36,678 nucleotides of DNA from Thermosediminibacter litoriperuensis (GTDB lineage Bacteria; Bacillota; Thermosediminibacteria; Thermosediminibacterales; Thermosediminibacteraceae): assembly GCF_008124715.1 (NCBI RefSeq), contig NZ_VNHO01000021.1:1-36678 (forward strand), read 5' to 3'. A program made the position numbers and the translations under genes. Below the pieces are notes generated by a model. It did no database searches. It saw only the letters and a list, made by a program, of their open reading frames with translations, and was not told the origin of the DNA. This document shows, piece after piece, positions 15,858 through 24,688 of this stretch. Positions within the stretch are counted from its first letter, which is position 1, and every line of letters starts with the position of its first letter.

Positions 15858-16435
15858 AAAATAAAACTAACATAGTCCTTATCGGTTTTATGGGAAGCGG
15901 TAAATCTTCGGTAGCCAGAATGCTTGCCGGCAAGCTGGGGAAGAGGTATTTGGACACCGATGAACTCATACGACAGGAGTGCAAAATGGATATAACAGAG
16001 ATTTTTGACAAATTCGGCGAAGAATATTTTAGAAAAAAAGAAAAGGAGACAGTGGAAAGGGTAGCTGCCCTGGAAGGCACGGTCATTGCGACGGGAGGTG
16101 GAGTAGTGCTGAACCCCGAAAACATGGAAAAACTGAGGCGATCGGGTATAGTAGTGTGGTTAAGGGCTTCTGAAGAGGAAATACTTCAAAGGATATCGGG
16201 AGATGCCGGCCGGCCGCTTGCTTTCAACAGAAGTGAATCTGAGATTATCGAAATTTATTCCAAAAGACTAAATTTGTATGCGATATACGCCGATATCATT
16301 ATCGACACCGGTGGAAAAGATATAGAAACCATTACCATAGAGATAATAAAGCACTTAAAAAATACCTATTCAAATAATGGGAAATATGGTAATATAATAG
16401 GAGAATTTCAGCGGGTGAGGCAAATTGAAGGTTAA
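15854..16435 (+). CDS. aroK: Shikimate kinase
   Basis: This enzyme phosphorylates shikimate at O3 using ATP in the aromatic amino-acid pathway. The P-loop GFMGSGKS (residues 11-18), the shikimate-binding DTDELI, the GGGVV segment and the lid region with AGRPL are all present. The GTG start overlaps the pilO stop (GTGA) and has GCGGGAGGG upstream, so the gene is translated as part of the pilus operon transcript. The extended C-terminus, about 20 residues beyond the usual end, overlaps aroQ by 11 bases. Confidence 0.95.
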   Translation: MKNKTNIVLIGFMGSGKSSVARMLAGKLGKRYLDTDELIRQECKMDITEIFDKFGEEYFRKKEKETVERVAALEGTVIATGGGVVLNPENMEKLRRSGIVVWLRASEEEILQRISGDAGRPLAFNRSESEIIEIYSKRLNLYAIYADIIIDTGGKDIETITIEIIKHLKNTYSNNGKYGNIIGEFQRVRQIEG

Positions 16436-16871
16436 GATTATAAACGGACCAAACATGAATCTTTTAGGATTGAGGGAACGGGAAATTTACGGTGGATCAA
16501 CTCTTAAAGAAATAAATCAGACCCTTGAAAAAAAGGCCCGGGAAATGGGGGTTCTTGTAGATTTCTTCCAGTCCAATAGTGAAGGGGAAATCATAGACGA
16601 AATTCAAGGGTGCATAGGCCAATTTGATGGGATTATTATAAACCCTGGGGCATATACTCACTACAGTATCGCAATACGCGATGCCTTGGAAGCGGTCAAA
16701 TTACCTGTAATAGAAGTACACCTAAGCAATATCTTCGCCAGGGAAGATTTCAGAAGAATTACCGTTACCGGGCAAAAAGCGGCCGGGATTATAGCCGGGC
16801 TCGGAGAAACGGGATATTGGCTTGCTTTGCTGGCTTTAAAAGATCTCATTGAAAAGAAAGAGGGGAGGTAG
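16425..16871 (+). CDS. aroQ: 3-dehydroquinate dehydratase, type II
   Basis: This dodecameric enzyme converts 3-dehydroquinate to 3-dehydroshikimate. The opening GPNMNLLGLRE with the catalytic loop Tyr22 (EIYGG), the FFQSNSEGE segment, NPGAYTHYS and the catalytic His in IEVHLSN are all present. The 148-residue length is normal. The TTG start has GCGGGTGAGG upstream inside the end of aroK, giving a short overlap. Pairing of aroQ with pepP and efp downstream is widespread in Firmicutes. Confidence 0.96.
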   Translation: MKVKIINGPNMNLLGLREREIYGGSTLKEINQTLEKKAREMGVLVDFFQSNSEGEIIDEIQGCIGQFDGIIINPGAYTHYSIAIRDALEAVKLPVIEVHLSNIFAREDFRRITVTGQKAAGIIAGLGETGYWLALLALKDLIEKKEGR

Positions 16872-16874
16872 TCA

Positions 16875-17948
16875 ATGAATCTGGAAAGAATTAGCAGCTT
16901 ACGCCGAAAACTGTCGGAAAAAGATCTGGATGGTATACTGGTAAGCAGACCGGAAAACCAATATTACGTAAGCGGGTTCGACGGGGAAGGCTTCCTTGTT
17001 GTAACCTCCGAACGGGCCCTTTTGTTTACCGACTTTCGCTACATAGAGCAGGCAAAAAAAGAATCTCCGGATTTCGAAGTCGTAGAATTGGAGGCTGCTG
17101 TTTCTCCTTTTAAAAAGTGCGCCGATGAATTAAAATCTCTAGGGTTGAGAAATTTGGCCTTTGAAGGCCATTACTTGACGGTAAAATCCTATGAAGAACT
17201 GAAATCCTTCCTGGATGGCATTGAAGTCATAAAAACCGACGGCCTCATCGAAGAATTGCGGACAAGAAAAGACGAAGTTGAACTGGAAATGATAAGAAAA
17301 TCCCAGGAAATTACCGATAAAGCTTTTGAGCATATCCTGAATTACATCCGCCCCGGCGTTACGGAAAGTGACCTGGCTTTAGAAATAGAGTACTTTATAA
17401 AAAAGAACGGGGCTGACGGACTGGCATTCCATACCATAGTTGCTTCGGGGCCGAGGAGCTCGCTGCCTCATGGGAGACCTACTTCCAGGAAAATTCAACC
17501 CGGTGACTTCATAACGCTTGATTTCGGAGCAAAATTTAACCACTACTGCTCCGACATGACCCGTACTGTTGTTTTGGGTAAACCTAATAAAGACCAGTTG
17601 GAAATTTACAGGATCGTACTCGAGGCTCAAAAAAGGGCCCTGGAATATATAAAATCAGGCGTTTTGGGGAAAGATGTAGATAAGGTTGCCAGAGACTTTA
17701 TTGAAGAAAAAGGATTCGGCCGCAATTTCGGCCACGGACTGGGTCACGGTGTCGGGCTGGAAATACACGAAGCCCCCAGACTAAGCCAAAAAGGGGAAAA
17801 CCCTCTCCTGCCGGGTATGGTGGTTACCGTTGAACCCGGAATTTACATAGAGAACTTCGGAGGAGTCAGGATAGAAGACCTCGTAATAATCGTCGAGGAT
17901 GGGTGTACCAATCTAACAAAGTCACCTAAAGATTTGATCTGTCTATAA
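16875..17948 (+). CDS. pepP: Xaa-Pro aminopeptidase (M24B family)
   Basis: This cytosolic metallopeptidase removes N-terminal residues that precede proline. A creatinase-like N-terminal domain (about residues 1-125) precedes the pita-bread M24 domain. Metal ligands are seen as Asp in TLDFGAKF, Asp in CSDMTRT, His in GHGLGHGVG, Glu in VEPGIYI and Glu in GGVRIED. The 357-residue length is normal. AGGGGAGG lies just upstream of the ATG, three bases after the aroQ stop. The gene is directly upstream of efp, its common neighbour. Confidence 0.95.
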   Translation: MNLERISSLRRKLSEKDLDGILVSRPENQYYVSGFDGEGFLVVTSERALLFTDFRYIEQAKKESPDFEVVELEAAVSPFKKCADELKSLGLRNLAFEGHYLTVKSYEELKSFLDGIEVIKTDGLIEELRTRKDEVELEMIRKSQEITDKAFEHILNYIRPGVTESDLALEIEYFIKKNGADGLAFHTIVASGPRSSLPHGRPTSRKIQPGDFITLDFGAKFNHYCSDMTRTVVLGKPNKDQLEIYRIVLEAQKRALEYIKSGVLGKDVDKVARDFIEEKGFGRNFGHGLGHGVGLEIHEAPRLSQKGENPLLPGMVVTVEPGIYIENFGGVRIEDLVIIVEDGCTNLTKSPKDLICL

Positions 17949-17988
17949 CTACCATTCAAATAAAATATCAATGATTGGAGGTATAATC

Positions 17989-18546
17989 ATGATTTCTACT
18001 AACGACTTAAGACCCGGAGTTACCGTCGAAATTGACGGAGAAGTATACATGGTGGTGGATTTTCAGCATGTAAAACCGGGTAAAGGTGCCGCTTTTGTCA
18101 GGACAAAAATAAAAAATATAAAAACGGGTCAGGTTTTTGAACGCAACTTCAGAGCAGGTGAAAAATTAAACAGAGCAATTGTAGAGAGGAAAACGATGCA
18201 GTATTTATACCAAACTAGTGATACATACTATTTTATGGATACCCAAACTTTTGAGCAGATCCCCCTAAGTAAGGAGCAGCTTGGGGATGCCGTGCTGTAT
18301 TTAAAAGAAAACCTTGAGGTTATGGTGATGTTCTACGAAGGCGTACCAATAGGCATAGAATTGCCTACTTTTGTAGAACTCACTGTAGTTGAAACAGAGC
18401 CCGGTTTCAAGGGCGATACCGCTACGGGCGGTTCTAAACCGGCCACTCTGGAAACCGGAGCGGTTGTTCAGGTTCCCCTGTTCATAGAGAAGGGCGATGT
18501 GATAAGAGTGGACACCAGAACCGGCGAGTATCTAAGCCGTGTTTAA
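17989..18546 (+). CDS. efp: Elongation factor P
   Basis: EF-P rescues ribosomes stalled at polyproline stretches. The three beta-barrel domains are complete in 185 residues; the loop [12 protein letters not shown] carries Lys32, the usual modification position, and the end GEYLSRV is typical. I chose ATG 17989 ([10 protein letters not shown]) because GGAGG lies upstream; the longer frame begins at that site's 5' side and is not supported. It follows pepP by 40 bases. Confidence 0.97.
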   Translation: MISTNDLRPGVTVEIDGEVYMVVDFQHVKPGKGAAFVRTKIKNIKTGQVFERNFRAGEKLNRAIVERKTMQYLYQTSDTYYFMDTQTFEQIPLSKEQLGDAVLYLKENLEVMVMFYEGVPIGIELPTFVELTVVETEPGFKGDTATGGSKPATLETGAVVQVPLFIEKGDVIRVDTRTGEYLSRV

Positions 18547-18565
18547 ATGAGGAAGGAGGAAAAAC

Positions 18566-18991
18566 ATGGGTGACTTAAAATCAAGGGTTTCGTATCTTAA
18601 AGGTTTAGCCGATGGGCTGGGGCTTGATGAATCAAAAGAAAAGCGGTTGCTGTCAGAGATCGTAAAAGTGCTGGAAGAAATGGCAGAAGCTATTGACGAT
18701 CTGCAGGCATTTTCCGAAGCCACTCAAGAATATGTGGAAAGCATCGATGAAGACCTGGGACAGCTCGAACAGGATTTTTACGGCTGTGAAGATGACGAAG
18801 ACGAGTATGAAGAAGATTTCGACGAGGAATACGAAGATGATTACGATATAGACGATGAGGATTTGTGCGAAATCGAGTGTCCCAAGTGCCATGAAGTCAT
18901 CTTTATAGACGAAGACCTGGTTGACAATGACGGTAAAACGGAGTGCCCCAACTGTAAGGCTGTAATAAACCTCGATGAGGCCGATGGTTAA
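18566..18991 (+). CDS. Acidic zinc-ribbon protein (CD1247-type N-terminal domain)
   Basis: This 141-residue protein has three parts. The first, about 65 residues, is helical (SRVSYLKGLADGLGL, then a coiled coil) and resembles the CD1247 N-terminal domain found between efp and spoIIIAA in many clostridia. Next comes a very acidic stretch (about residues 70-100, nearly all Asp, Glu and Tyr), and last a zinc ribbon with CPKCHE and CPNCKA pairs. No function is established. The position suggests a cytosolic role linked to nucleic-acid or protein binding, but that is inference. GGAAGGAGG precedes the ATG. The transcript ends at a terminator soon after. Confidence 0.8.
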   Translation: MGDLKSRVSYLKGLADGLGLDESKEKRLLSEIVKVLEEMAEAIDDLQAFSEATQEYVESIDEDLGQLEQDFYGCEDDEDEYEEDFDEEYEDDYDIDDEDLCEIECPKCHEVIFIDEDLVDNDGKTECPNCKAVINLDEADG

Positions 18992-19009
18992 TAAAAGGAT
19001 TGAAAGAGA

Positions 19010-19043
19010 AAAGAGGGTTTGTTTTTAAGCCCTCTTTTTTTTT
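19010..19043 (+). terminator. Intrinsic terminator before spoIIIA
   Basis: AGAGGG (19012-19017) pairs with CCCTCT (19030-19035), extended by flanking A/T pairs, and is followed by a run of nine T. It separates the pilus-aro-efp transcript from the spoIIIA operon. Confidence 0.85.
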
Positions 19044-19102
19044 ATGTACAGTCATAATAAAAACACTAGCAAAATATAAATTTAAACGAGGGGGGACAAG
19101 AG

Positions 19103-20128
19103 GTGAATGGACAGGAAGAATTTCAGTTTCTGGCAAAATTGCAACAACACATATCCCCTATACTTCCATCAGCTATCAGGCAGATTTTTTTTAAACTGCC
19201 TCCCGATAAGTTAAAGAAAGTTGAGGAGATAAGGCTGCGCCGTGGAAGACCGTTTATGGTCGTTGAGGGAAGGCAGGATTATATGCTGACCCCGGAAGGA
19301 GTTGTAACCGATAATCCTGACAGGGCTTATTTTGTTACCGGTGAAGATGCCGTTAAAACCTTTCAACTGATTAGCCAGAGTTCCGTCTACGCGCTGGAGG
19401 AAGAGATTAAAAACGGCTATATTACCATAAAAGGCGGGCACAGGGTCGGGATTGTCGGAAAAGTAATTTTAGAAGGCGGCCAGATTAAAACTATGAAGCA
19501 TATCTCCGGGTTTAATATAAGAATCGCGAGAGAAGTTCTGGGAGCTGCCGACGAAGCACTCCCGTTTGTGATGAACGACAGGGGGGAATTTTTAAACACG
19601 ATGATATTATCCCCACCCAAAGCGGGGAAAACCACCTTGCTCAGGGATTTAATAAGGCAGCTTAGCTCGGGAAATCCACAGCGAGGTCTGAAAGGCTTTA
19701 AAGTTGGAGTTGTTGACGAGAGATCGGAGATAGCCTGCAGTTATGAAGGTGTGCCTCAGAACGACGTGGGAATACGGACCGATGTCCTGGACGGTTGCCC
19801 CAAGGCCCGCGGCATAATGATGCTTTTAAGGTCGATGTCGCCAGATATTATAGCTACCGATGAGATCGGAAAACCGGAAGATGTTGAGGCTGTGGAAGAG
19901 GCTCTGAACGCTGGCGTAAAATTATTAACTACCGCTCACGGCGCCGATCTGGAGGATGCCGGGAGAAGGCCGACCATAAGGAAATTGATCGAAAGCAATT
20001 TTTTCGACAGGTACCTAATACTCGGGTTCAGCGAGGGAGTAGGTACTATAGAAAAAGTGGTTGAAGGTAAAGACCACAGGATAATTTACGACCGGAGGAA
20101 TAAGGGGGGGATTTTAAATGCTGTTTAA
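19103..20128 (+). CDS. spoIIIAA: Stage III sporulation protein AA (SpoIIIAA)
   Basis: SpoIIIAA is a secretion-type ATPase that acts in the mother cell and is thought to energise the SpoIIIA-SpoIIQ channel into the forespore. The Walker A motif is PPKAGKTTLLRD (about residue 175) and Walker B lies in PDIIATDEIG. The N-terminal domain with KVEEIRLRRGRP is typical. GTG 19103 has a G-rich site upstream. It leads the eight-gene operon and overlaps spoIIIAB by 11 bases. A sigma-E promoter is expected in the 60 bases upstream, but I see no convincing one. Confidence 0.96.
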   Translation: MNGQEEFQFLAKLQQHISPILPSAIRQIFFKLPPDKLKKVEEIRLRRGRPFMVVEGRQDYMLTPEGVVTDNPDRAYFVTGEDAVKTFQLISQSSVYALEEEIKNGYITIKGGHRVGIVGKVILEGGQIKTMKHISGFNIRIAREVLGAADEALPFVMNDRGEFLNTMILSPPKAGKTTLLRDLIRQLSSGNPQRGLKGFKVGVVDERSEIACSYEGVPQNDVGIRTDVLDGCPKARGIMMLLRSMSPDIIATDEIGKPEDVEAVEEALNAGVKLLTTAHGADLEDAGRRPTIRKLIESNFFDRYLILGFSEGVGTIEKVVEGKDHRIIYDRRNKGGILNAV

Positions 20129-20639
20129 GATACTGGGAGGTATTTTGGTGATCTTTTCATCAACTATGATCGGCTTCATAATAGCCGGATTTTATCAGCA
20201 ACGGCCCAGGGCGTTAAGAAACCTACAATTGGCTCTGTCCATGCTGGAAACCGAGATCGATTATGGTCAATCTCCCCTACCTGAAGCCCTGAACAATGTA
20301 AGCAGAAGATGCGATCCGGAAATTTCCAGGTTTTTAAAGCGGGTCAGACAACTACTGCTGTCAATGGAGGGTTATACTGCTGGAGAGGCATGGGAACTCT
20401 CCCTTAGAGAATTTAAATCCCAATTCCCTCTCCAGGAGTCCGATTTTGAAATACTGACTTCCTTCGGTAAATATCTGGGTTCGTCCGACAAGGACGACCA
20501 GATAAGGAATTTGAAATTGACTCTATCTCAGCTAAGGCAGCAGGAAGCTCTGGCCGTTGAGGAAAAACAGAAAAATGAAAAATTGTGGAGATATCTGGGA
20601 GTTTTAACCGGATTAACGGTAGTCCTCCTATTATATTAA
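20118..20639 (+). CDS. spoIIIAB: Stage III sporulation protein AB (SpoIIIAB)
   Basis: This membrane protein has a helix at the N-terminus (about residues 5-25) and one near the C-terminus, with a helical domain between; the segment RALRNLQLALSMLETEIDYG is typical of the family. SpoIIIAB resembles the GspF-type platform proteins of secretion systems and is thought to work with SpoIIIAA. The start overlaps spoIIIAA, and the 173-residue length is normal. Expressed in the mother cell after engulfment begins. Confidence 0.94.
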   Translation: MLFKILGGILVIFSSTMIGFIIAGFYQQRPRALRNLQLALSMLETEIDYGQSPLPEALNNVSRRCDPEISRFLKRVRQLLLSMEGYTAGEAWELSLREFKSQFPLQESDFEILTSFGKYLGSSDKDDQIRNLKLTLSQLRQQEALAVEEKQKNEKLWRYLGVLTGLTVVLLLY

Positions 20640-20655
20640 TCGAGAGGTGTTATCA

Positions 20656-20853
20656 ATGGATGTAGATGTTTTGTTTAAGATCGCCGGCATAGGAATCGTT
20701 ATATCTATCCTGAGCAAGGTGCTGGACGAGGCAGGAAGAAAGGAACAGGCCCAGATGACTACGTTGGTAGGGGTAGTTATCGTCCTCATGATGGTTATTC
20801 AGCTCATCAGCCGGCTTTTTGCCAACGTAAAGTCAATGTTCCAGCTTTACTAA
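20656..20853 (+). CDS. spoIIIAC: Stage III sporulation protein AC (SpoIIIAC)
   Basis: This 65-residue protein consists of two membrane helices joined by a polar loop containing KVLDEAGRKEQA. SpoIIIAC and SpoIIIAD are paralogous small membrane proteins of the channel base. ATG 20656 is chosen because GAGAGGTG lies 7 bases upstream; a longer reading starts inside that site. It lies between spoIIIAB and spoIIIAD as expected. Confidence 0.94.
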   Translation: MDVDVLFKIAGIGIVISILSKVLDEAGRKEQAQMTTLVGVVIVLMMVIQLISRLFANVKSMFQLY

Positions 20854-20864
20854 GGGGTGTAGGC

Positions 20865-21251
20865 ATGGAGATAATCCAGATCGTGGGCATCAGCCTCGTC
20901 GCAGCTGTGATGGTGGTTTTGCTAAAAGAAGACCGGCCCGAGATAGCCTTACAGATTAGCATAGTGGTAGGGGCAATCGTTTTTCTTTTAATGTTAAATA
21001 AAGTAGCGTCTGCGTTGAACGTGCTTCAGGATATGGCTAGAAGGGCAAACATAGACTTTATTTACCTGAACACAATACTTAAGATAATAGGCATAGCCTA
21101 TATAGCCGAATTCGGAGCGCAGATCTGCAGGGATTCCGGTTCTTCCTCTATAGCATCTAAAATTGAATTTGCAGCAAAAATTATAATAATGCTGCTGTCG
21201 GTACCGATTCTTATGGCGGTTCTTGAGCTTTTGCTGAAAATTCTTCCTTGA
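20865..21251 (+). CDS. spoIIIAD: Stage III sporulation protein AD (SpoIIIAD)
   Basis: This 128-residue protein has four predicted membrane helices. The first, with EIIQIVGISLVAAVMVVLLK, and the central KIIGIAYIAEFGAQICRDSG segment are family landmarks. It is a membrane component of the SpoIIIA channel complex. GGGGTG lies upstream of ATG 20865, 11 bases after spoIIIAC. Confidence 0.95.
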   Translation: MEIIQIVGISLVAAVMVVLLKEDRPEIALQISIVVGAIVFLLMLNKVASALNVLQDMARRANIDFIYLNTILKIIGIAYIAEFGAQICRDSGSSSIASKIEFAAKIIIMLLSVPILMAVLELLLKILP

Positions 21252-21264
21252 AAAGGTGATAGTT

Positions 21265-22413
21265 TTGAAAAAAGTATTGTTCAGTCTTTTTATATTTTTG
21301 ATAATAATTTCGCCGGTGACTCTGGCTGCCGACGACGTGGAAAAGCAGCTGGAAAACCTGGATACCCAGGAACTAGATAGTTTTTTGAGAGAATTGAACC
21401 GCGAGTACGGTGACTATGTCCCTTCCTACGATCTTAAAGACCTTATAAATACTCTGAGGGGGAACCAAAGATACGATCTTAGAGGTTTAATCAACGGAAT
21501 TATCAGATATGTCTTCCGCGAGATCACCGCAAATTACCACCTGCTGGCGAAACTAGTGGCTCTTTCTGTGATATGTGCGGTTCTCAAAAACCTCCAACAC
21601 GGTTTTGAAAAGGACAATATAGGGAGGATGGCTTACAGCGCGGTTTACCTTGTTTTAGTCGTAATTGCAGTGCAGAGCTTTATAATCGCTATAAATACGG
21701 GACGAGACGCCATTAGTGACATGGTATCTTTTGTGCATGCCTTAATGCCCACAGTATTTACCCTGCTGGCCGCCATAGGAGGAATGACTTCCGTTAGTGT
21801 CTTCAATCCGCTTATCTTTATCGGTATAACCGCCGCAAGCACATGGATCAAAGATATCATTTTGCCAGTGATTTTTTTCATCTCGGTTTTAAGCCTGGTT
21901 AATAACATATCCGACAGCTTCCACGTATCCCATCTGGCCCACTTGTTAAGACAGGTATGCGTATTTTTGCTCGGGTTTTTTTTAAGCGTATTTCTCGGCA
22001 TAATGGTTGTTCAGGGGGCGGCGGCCGCCACGGTGGACGGTATATCTATAAGAACTGCAAAATTTGCTTCGAAAAATTTTATGCCCATCGTCGGAGGAAT
22101 TTTTTCCGATGCCCTGGACGCGGTGGTGGGGTGCTCCTTGATACTGAAAAATACTGTAGGCCTGATAGGACTGCTGCTAATATTTATAATAACGCTCTTT
22201 CCAGTAATAAAAATTCTTTCAATCATTTTCATATACCGCCTGAGTGCAGCGATCATACAGCCGGTCGGTGAGGAGTCCATCGTAAGGTGCCTGAACGACA
22301 TAGGAAATTCGCTGACGATGGTGTTCGTTTCGGTTGCATCGGTGGCGATGATGTTCTTTATTGCAATGACGATAATACTGGCCTCGGGTAATCTGGCCGT
22401 TATGCTGAGGTGA
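21265..22413 (+). CDS. spoIIIAE: Stage III sporulation protein AE (SpoIIIAE)
   Basis: This is a polytopic membrane protein of about 382 residues. A cleavable signal-like helix at the N-terminus (to about LAADD) is followed by an extracytoplasmic segment and about seven to eight membrane helices. TASTWIKD and GCSLILKNTVG are family segments. TTG 21265 is preferred because AAGGTGA lies 6 bases upstream; the longer frame starts within that site. It is thought to form part of the membrane pore of the mother-cell complex. The stop lies 4 bases before spoIIIAF. Confidence 0.94.
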   Translation: MKKVLFSLFIFLIIISPVTLAADDVEKQLENLDTQELDSFLRELNREYGDYVPSYDLKDLINTLRGNQRYDLRGLINGIIRYVFREITANYHLLAKLVALSVICAVLKNLQHGFEKDNIGRMAYSAVYLVLVVIAVQSFIIAINTGRDAISDMVSFVHALMPTVFTLLAAIGGMTSVSVFNPLIFIGITAASTWIKDIILPVIFFISVLSLVNNISDSFHVSHLAHLLRQVCVFLLGFFLSVFLGIMVVQGAAAATVDGISIRTAKFASKNFMPIVGGIFSDALDAVVGCSLILKNTVGLIGLLLIFIITLFPVIKILSIIFIYRLSAAIIQPVGEESIVRCLNDIGNSLTMVFVSVASVAMMFFIAMTIILASGNLAVMLR

Positions 22414-22417
22414 TGCC

Positions 22418-23029
22418 GTGCTTGAGAGTTTGAGCATGTGGATAAGACAGGTAATTCTAGTTGTGATGTTTACGGTATTCGTGGATTTTCTTATGCCGAG
22501 CAGCAATCTTCAAAAATATGTGAGGGTTGTGTTGGGAATCGTCGTGATGATTACAATACTAAATCCGGTCATCGTATTATTAAAAGGAGATATCGCTTTT
22601 ACCAGGATGCAGCTGGAGATAAATAATTATCTCAATCAGGATCAGCTGATGATGAAAACAGAAGAATTTAAAGAAAGAAATATAGAAATGGCCCTTGACC
22701 GGTACAAGAAAGAATTGGAGAATTTGATCGCTCAACAGGTGAAAAACTATACCCTTTTTGAAGTATCGAAGACAGATATAAAAATAGATCAGAGCGGAAG
22801 GATAGAACAAATTCGCCTGACGCTTCAGAAAGCCGATGACAGACTGGTACAGAAAGGTGTAGAAAAAGTTTCCGTAAAACTCAATCCGCCGACGCAGAGT
22901 AAATCACAATACCCTCTGGATAAAGAAGTTGCCGAACTAAAGGAATACTTGAGCAAATTTTACGAAATTCCCGAGGCTAACATTCACCTGGAACTGGAGG
23001 GGGATCCATGGAAGGCGAAATTAGACTGA
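22418..23029 (+). CDS. spoIIIAF: Stage III sporulation protein AF (SpoIIIAF)
   Basis: This protein has two N-terminal membrane helices (about residues 10-27 and 36-54) and a soluble domain of about 140 residues that, in other species, has the ring-building fold found in secretion systems. The opening SMWIRQVILVVMF is typical. GTG 22418 has GAGGTGA upstream, formed by the end of spoIIIAE. It overlaps spoIIIAG by 22 bases. Confidence 0.94.
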   Translation: MLESLSMWIRQVILVVMFTVFVDFLMPSSNLQKYVRVVLGIVVMITILNPVIVLLKGDIAFTRMQLEINNYLNQDQLMMKTEEFKERNIEMALDRYKKELENLIAQQVKNYTLFEVSKTDIKIDQSGRIEQIRLTLQKADDRLVQKGVEKVSVKLNPPTQSKSQYPLDKEVAELKEYLSKFYEIPEANIHLELEGDPWKAKLD

Positions 23030-23604
23030 AAAATTTTTTAGATCTGCTCAAAAAAAACAAAAATAAATCAATATCAACACTTATAATTATAGGTCTGGTG
23101 GGATTTATTCTGCTTACTATAGGTAAGATTTCCATACAGGGGGATTTCTCTCAAAAAACCGTCGACGGCCGTGCAACAGATATAAAAATTGCCGCCGATC
23201 AACCGTTTCTTCAGGAAGACATTGAAAAAAAACTCGAGCAGATACTGTCACAGGTGGAAGGGGTAGGCAGGGTCAAAGTAATGCTTACCTTTGAGACTGA
23301 AGATCAGGTGGAACCAGCTTTTAATACTGTTGACAATAAAAGGGTTACCGAAGAAAACGACAGTGAAGGAGGTATCAGGACGATAACCGAAACTCAGGTA
23401 AATAAACAGGTGGTTCTACTCAATAAAGGTGGGGAAGAAGAGCCTCTGCTTGTTAAAAAAATGATACCTGCAATCAAAGGAGTTTTAATAGTTGCTGACG
23501 GAGGTGAGTCTTCCGAGACTGTGGAGAGAATAACAAAAGCCACTTCCACTCTGCTGGGCGTTCCTCTTTATAAGATAAAGGTAATGCCATATTCAAAAAA
23601 CTGA
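23008..23604 (+). CDS. spoIIIAG: Stage III sporulation protein AG (SpoIIIAG)
   Basis: This protein has one N-terminal membrane helix (about residues 22-42) and an external domain related to the EscJ/YscJ/FliF ring-building motif; in B. subtilis it forms a large ring between the two spore membranes. LEQILSQVEGVGRVKVMLTFE and the C-terminal VERITKATSTLLGV segment mark the family. GGAGGGGG precedes the ATG inside spoIIIAF. Confidence 0.95.
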   Translation: MEGEIRLKNFLDLLKKNKNKSISTLIIIGLVGFILLTIGKISIQGDFSQKTVDGRATDIKIAADQPFLQEDIEKKLEQILSQVEGVGRVKVMLTFETEDQVEPAFNTVDNKRVTEENDSEGGIRTITETQVNKQVVLLNKGGEEEPLLVKKMIPAIKGVLIVADGGESSETVERITKATSTLLGVPLYKIKVMPYSKN

Positions 23605-23616
23605 GGAGGGATTAAG

Positions 23617-24159
23617 TTGATGTTTCTATTTAAGAGGAAGACGGTACTTATAATAATGTTTATCGGTTTGTTGGTATTTTCAATATACCTCATGCTCATC
23701 GGAAACTATCCCAGGGTCATCTACAAGAACTCGAGCGCACCCGACGCTGAGAAGGTAACCGCTTTGAAAACATCGGAAGGGGATACGGCTAATGTCAAAA
23801 ACGGGAGCGAGAAAGACTTTTTTATAGACTACCGCCTGGAGAGGGATCGCTTGAGAAGCCAGGAAGCCGACTACCTGAGAGAAATTATAAATAACCCTAA
23901 TGCGAGTCAGGAGTCAAAAGAAAAGGCTCAAAAGGATCTCATAGCCCTGGCGGAAAAAGTGGAAAAGGAAATGATGGTCGAAAATCTTATTAAAGCCAAA
24001 GGCTTTGAGGAAGCCGTTATAATCATCTCAGGAGATTCGGCTAATGTCATCGTGAAATCCAACGGCCTTTCGCAGAAAGAAGTGGCACAAATAACCGATG
24101 TAGTAACAAGGACCACCGGCTACCCTATGGATAAGATAACGATCGTCGAGAGAAAGTAG
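23617..24159 (+). CDS. spoIIIAH: Stage III sporulation protein AH (SpoIIIAH)
   Basis: SpoIIIAH pairs with SpoIIQ of the forespore across the intermembrane space. It has one membrane helix near the start (about residues 9-28), a linker and a YscJ-like domain (KAKGFEEAVIIISGDSANVIV, then KEVAQITDVVTRTTG). The 180-residue length is a little shorter than in B. subtilis. TTG 23617 is best placed after AGGAGGG; ATG 23620 is also possible. It ends the operon, and a sigma-A promoter for the next unit follows. Confidence 0.94.
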   Translation: MMFLFKRKTVLIIMFIGLLVFSIYLMLIGNYPRVIYKNSSAPDAEKVTALKTSEGDTANVKNGSEKDFFIDYRLERDRLRSQEADYLREIINNPNASQESKEKAQKDLIALAEKVEKEMMVENLIKAKGFEEAVIIISGDSANVIVKSNGLSQKEVAQITDVVTRTTGYPMDKITIVERK

Positions 24160-24168
24160 TGGATGCAA

Positions 24169-24197
24169 TTGTATTTTCTTCTGATTTTTGTTATAAT
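24169..24197 (+). promoter_or_regulatory. Sigma-A promoter of the asp23 unit
   Basis: TTGTAT (24169-24174), a 17-base spacer and TATAAT (24192-24197) lie about 60 bases before asp23. It separates vegetative expression of the envelope genes from the spoIIIA operon. Confidence 0.75.
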
Positions 24198-24256
24198 TTA
24201 ATCGGTCTTTTGCCTAAAATTAAATAAAGCTACAAAACTTGGAGGGTGTTTTTAAA

Positions 24257-24634
24257 ATGGAAACAAACAGCGGTAAGGGATCTATAAAGATAGCCGACGA
24301 AGTTGTAAGTATAATAGCCGGCCTCGCTGCTACCGAAGTTGAAGGTGTAGCCGGTATGAGCGGCGGCATAGCGGGCGGTATAGCCGAAATGCTCGGGCGA
24401 AAAAATTTGTCAAAAGGCGTAAAGGTCCAGGTGGGAGAAAAAGAAGTTGCGGTGGATATTTACATAATTGTAAACTACGGGGTGCGCATTCCCGAAGTAG
24501 CATGGAAAGTACAGGAAAACGTAAAGAAAGCTATAGAAAATATGACCGGCCTTTCAGTGGTTGAAGTTAACATACACGTTCAGGGAGTAAATTTTGGTCA
24601 ATCTGGGAAAGAAGATGATTCTAGAGCAAAATAA
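24257..24634 (+). CDS. Asp23/Gls24 family envelope stress response protein
   Basis: This 125-residue Asp23 (DUF322) protein has the family landmarks KIADEVVSIIAGLAATEVEGV and a second repeat-like half, VNYGVRIPEVAWKVQENVKKA, ending in VVEVNIHVQGV. Asp23 proteins sit under the membrane and are tethered by AmaP, whose gene follows. A glycine-rich MSGGIAGGIAEMLG loop is present. ATG 24257 is chosen because GGAGGGTG lies 10 bases upstream. A strong hairpin follows the gene, so it may be made in excess over amaP. Confidence 0.93.
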   Translation: METNSGKGSIKIADEVVSIIAGLAATEVEGVAGMSGGIAGGIAEMLGRKNLSKGVKVQVGEKEVAVDIYIIVNYGVRIPEVAWKVQENVKKAIENMTGLSVVEVNIHVQGVNFGQSGKEDDSRAK

Positions 24635-24639
24635 AGAAG

Positions 24640-24660
24640 CCCCCTATCTTTATTAGGGGG
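24640..24660 (+). terminator. Hairpin between asp23 and amaP (partial terminator?)
   Basis: CCCCCTA (24640-24646) pairs with TAGGGGG (24654-24660) around a 7-base loop. Only TTAATTT follows, so it is a weak terminator or an mRNA-processing/stabilising hairpin. It would lower amaP relative to asp23. Confidence 0.55.
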
Positions 24661-24688
24661 TTAATTTCCATTTGAAAGGGGAATTTAG

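Noticed and set aside
19040..19102. A sigma-E promoter before spoIIIAA (GTCATAAT and CAAAATAT)
   Set aside because: The operon should have one, but the best pair is poorly matched to the -10 consensus and about 11 bases apart, so it was not listed.
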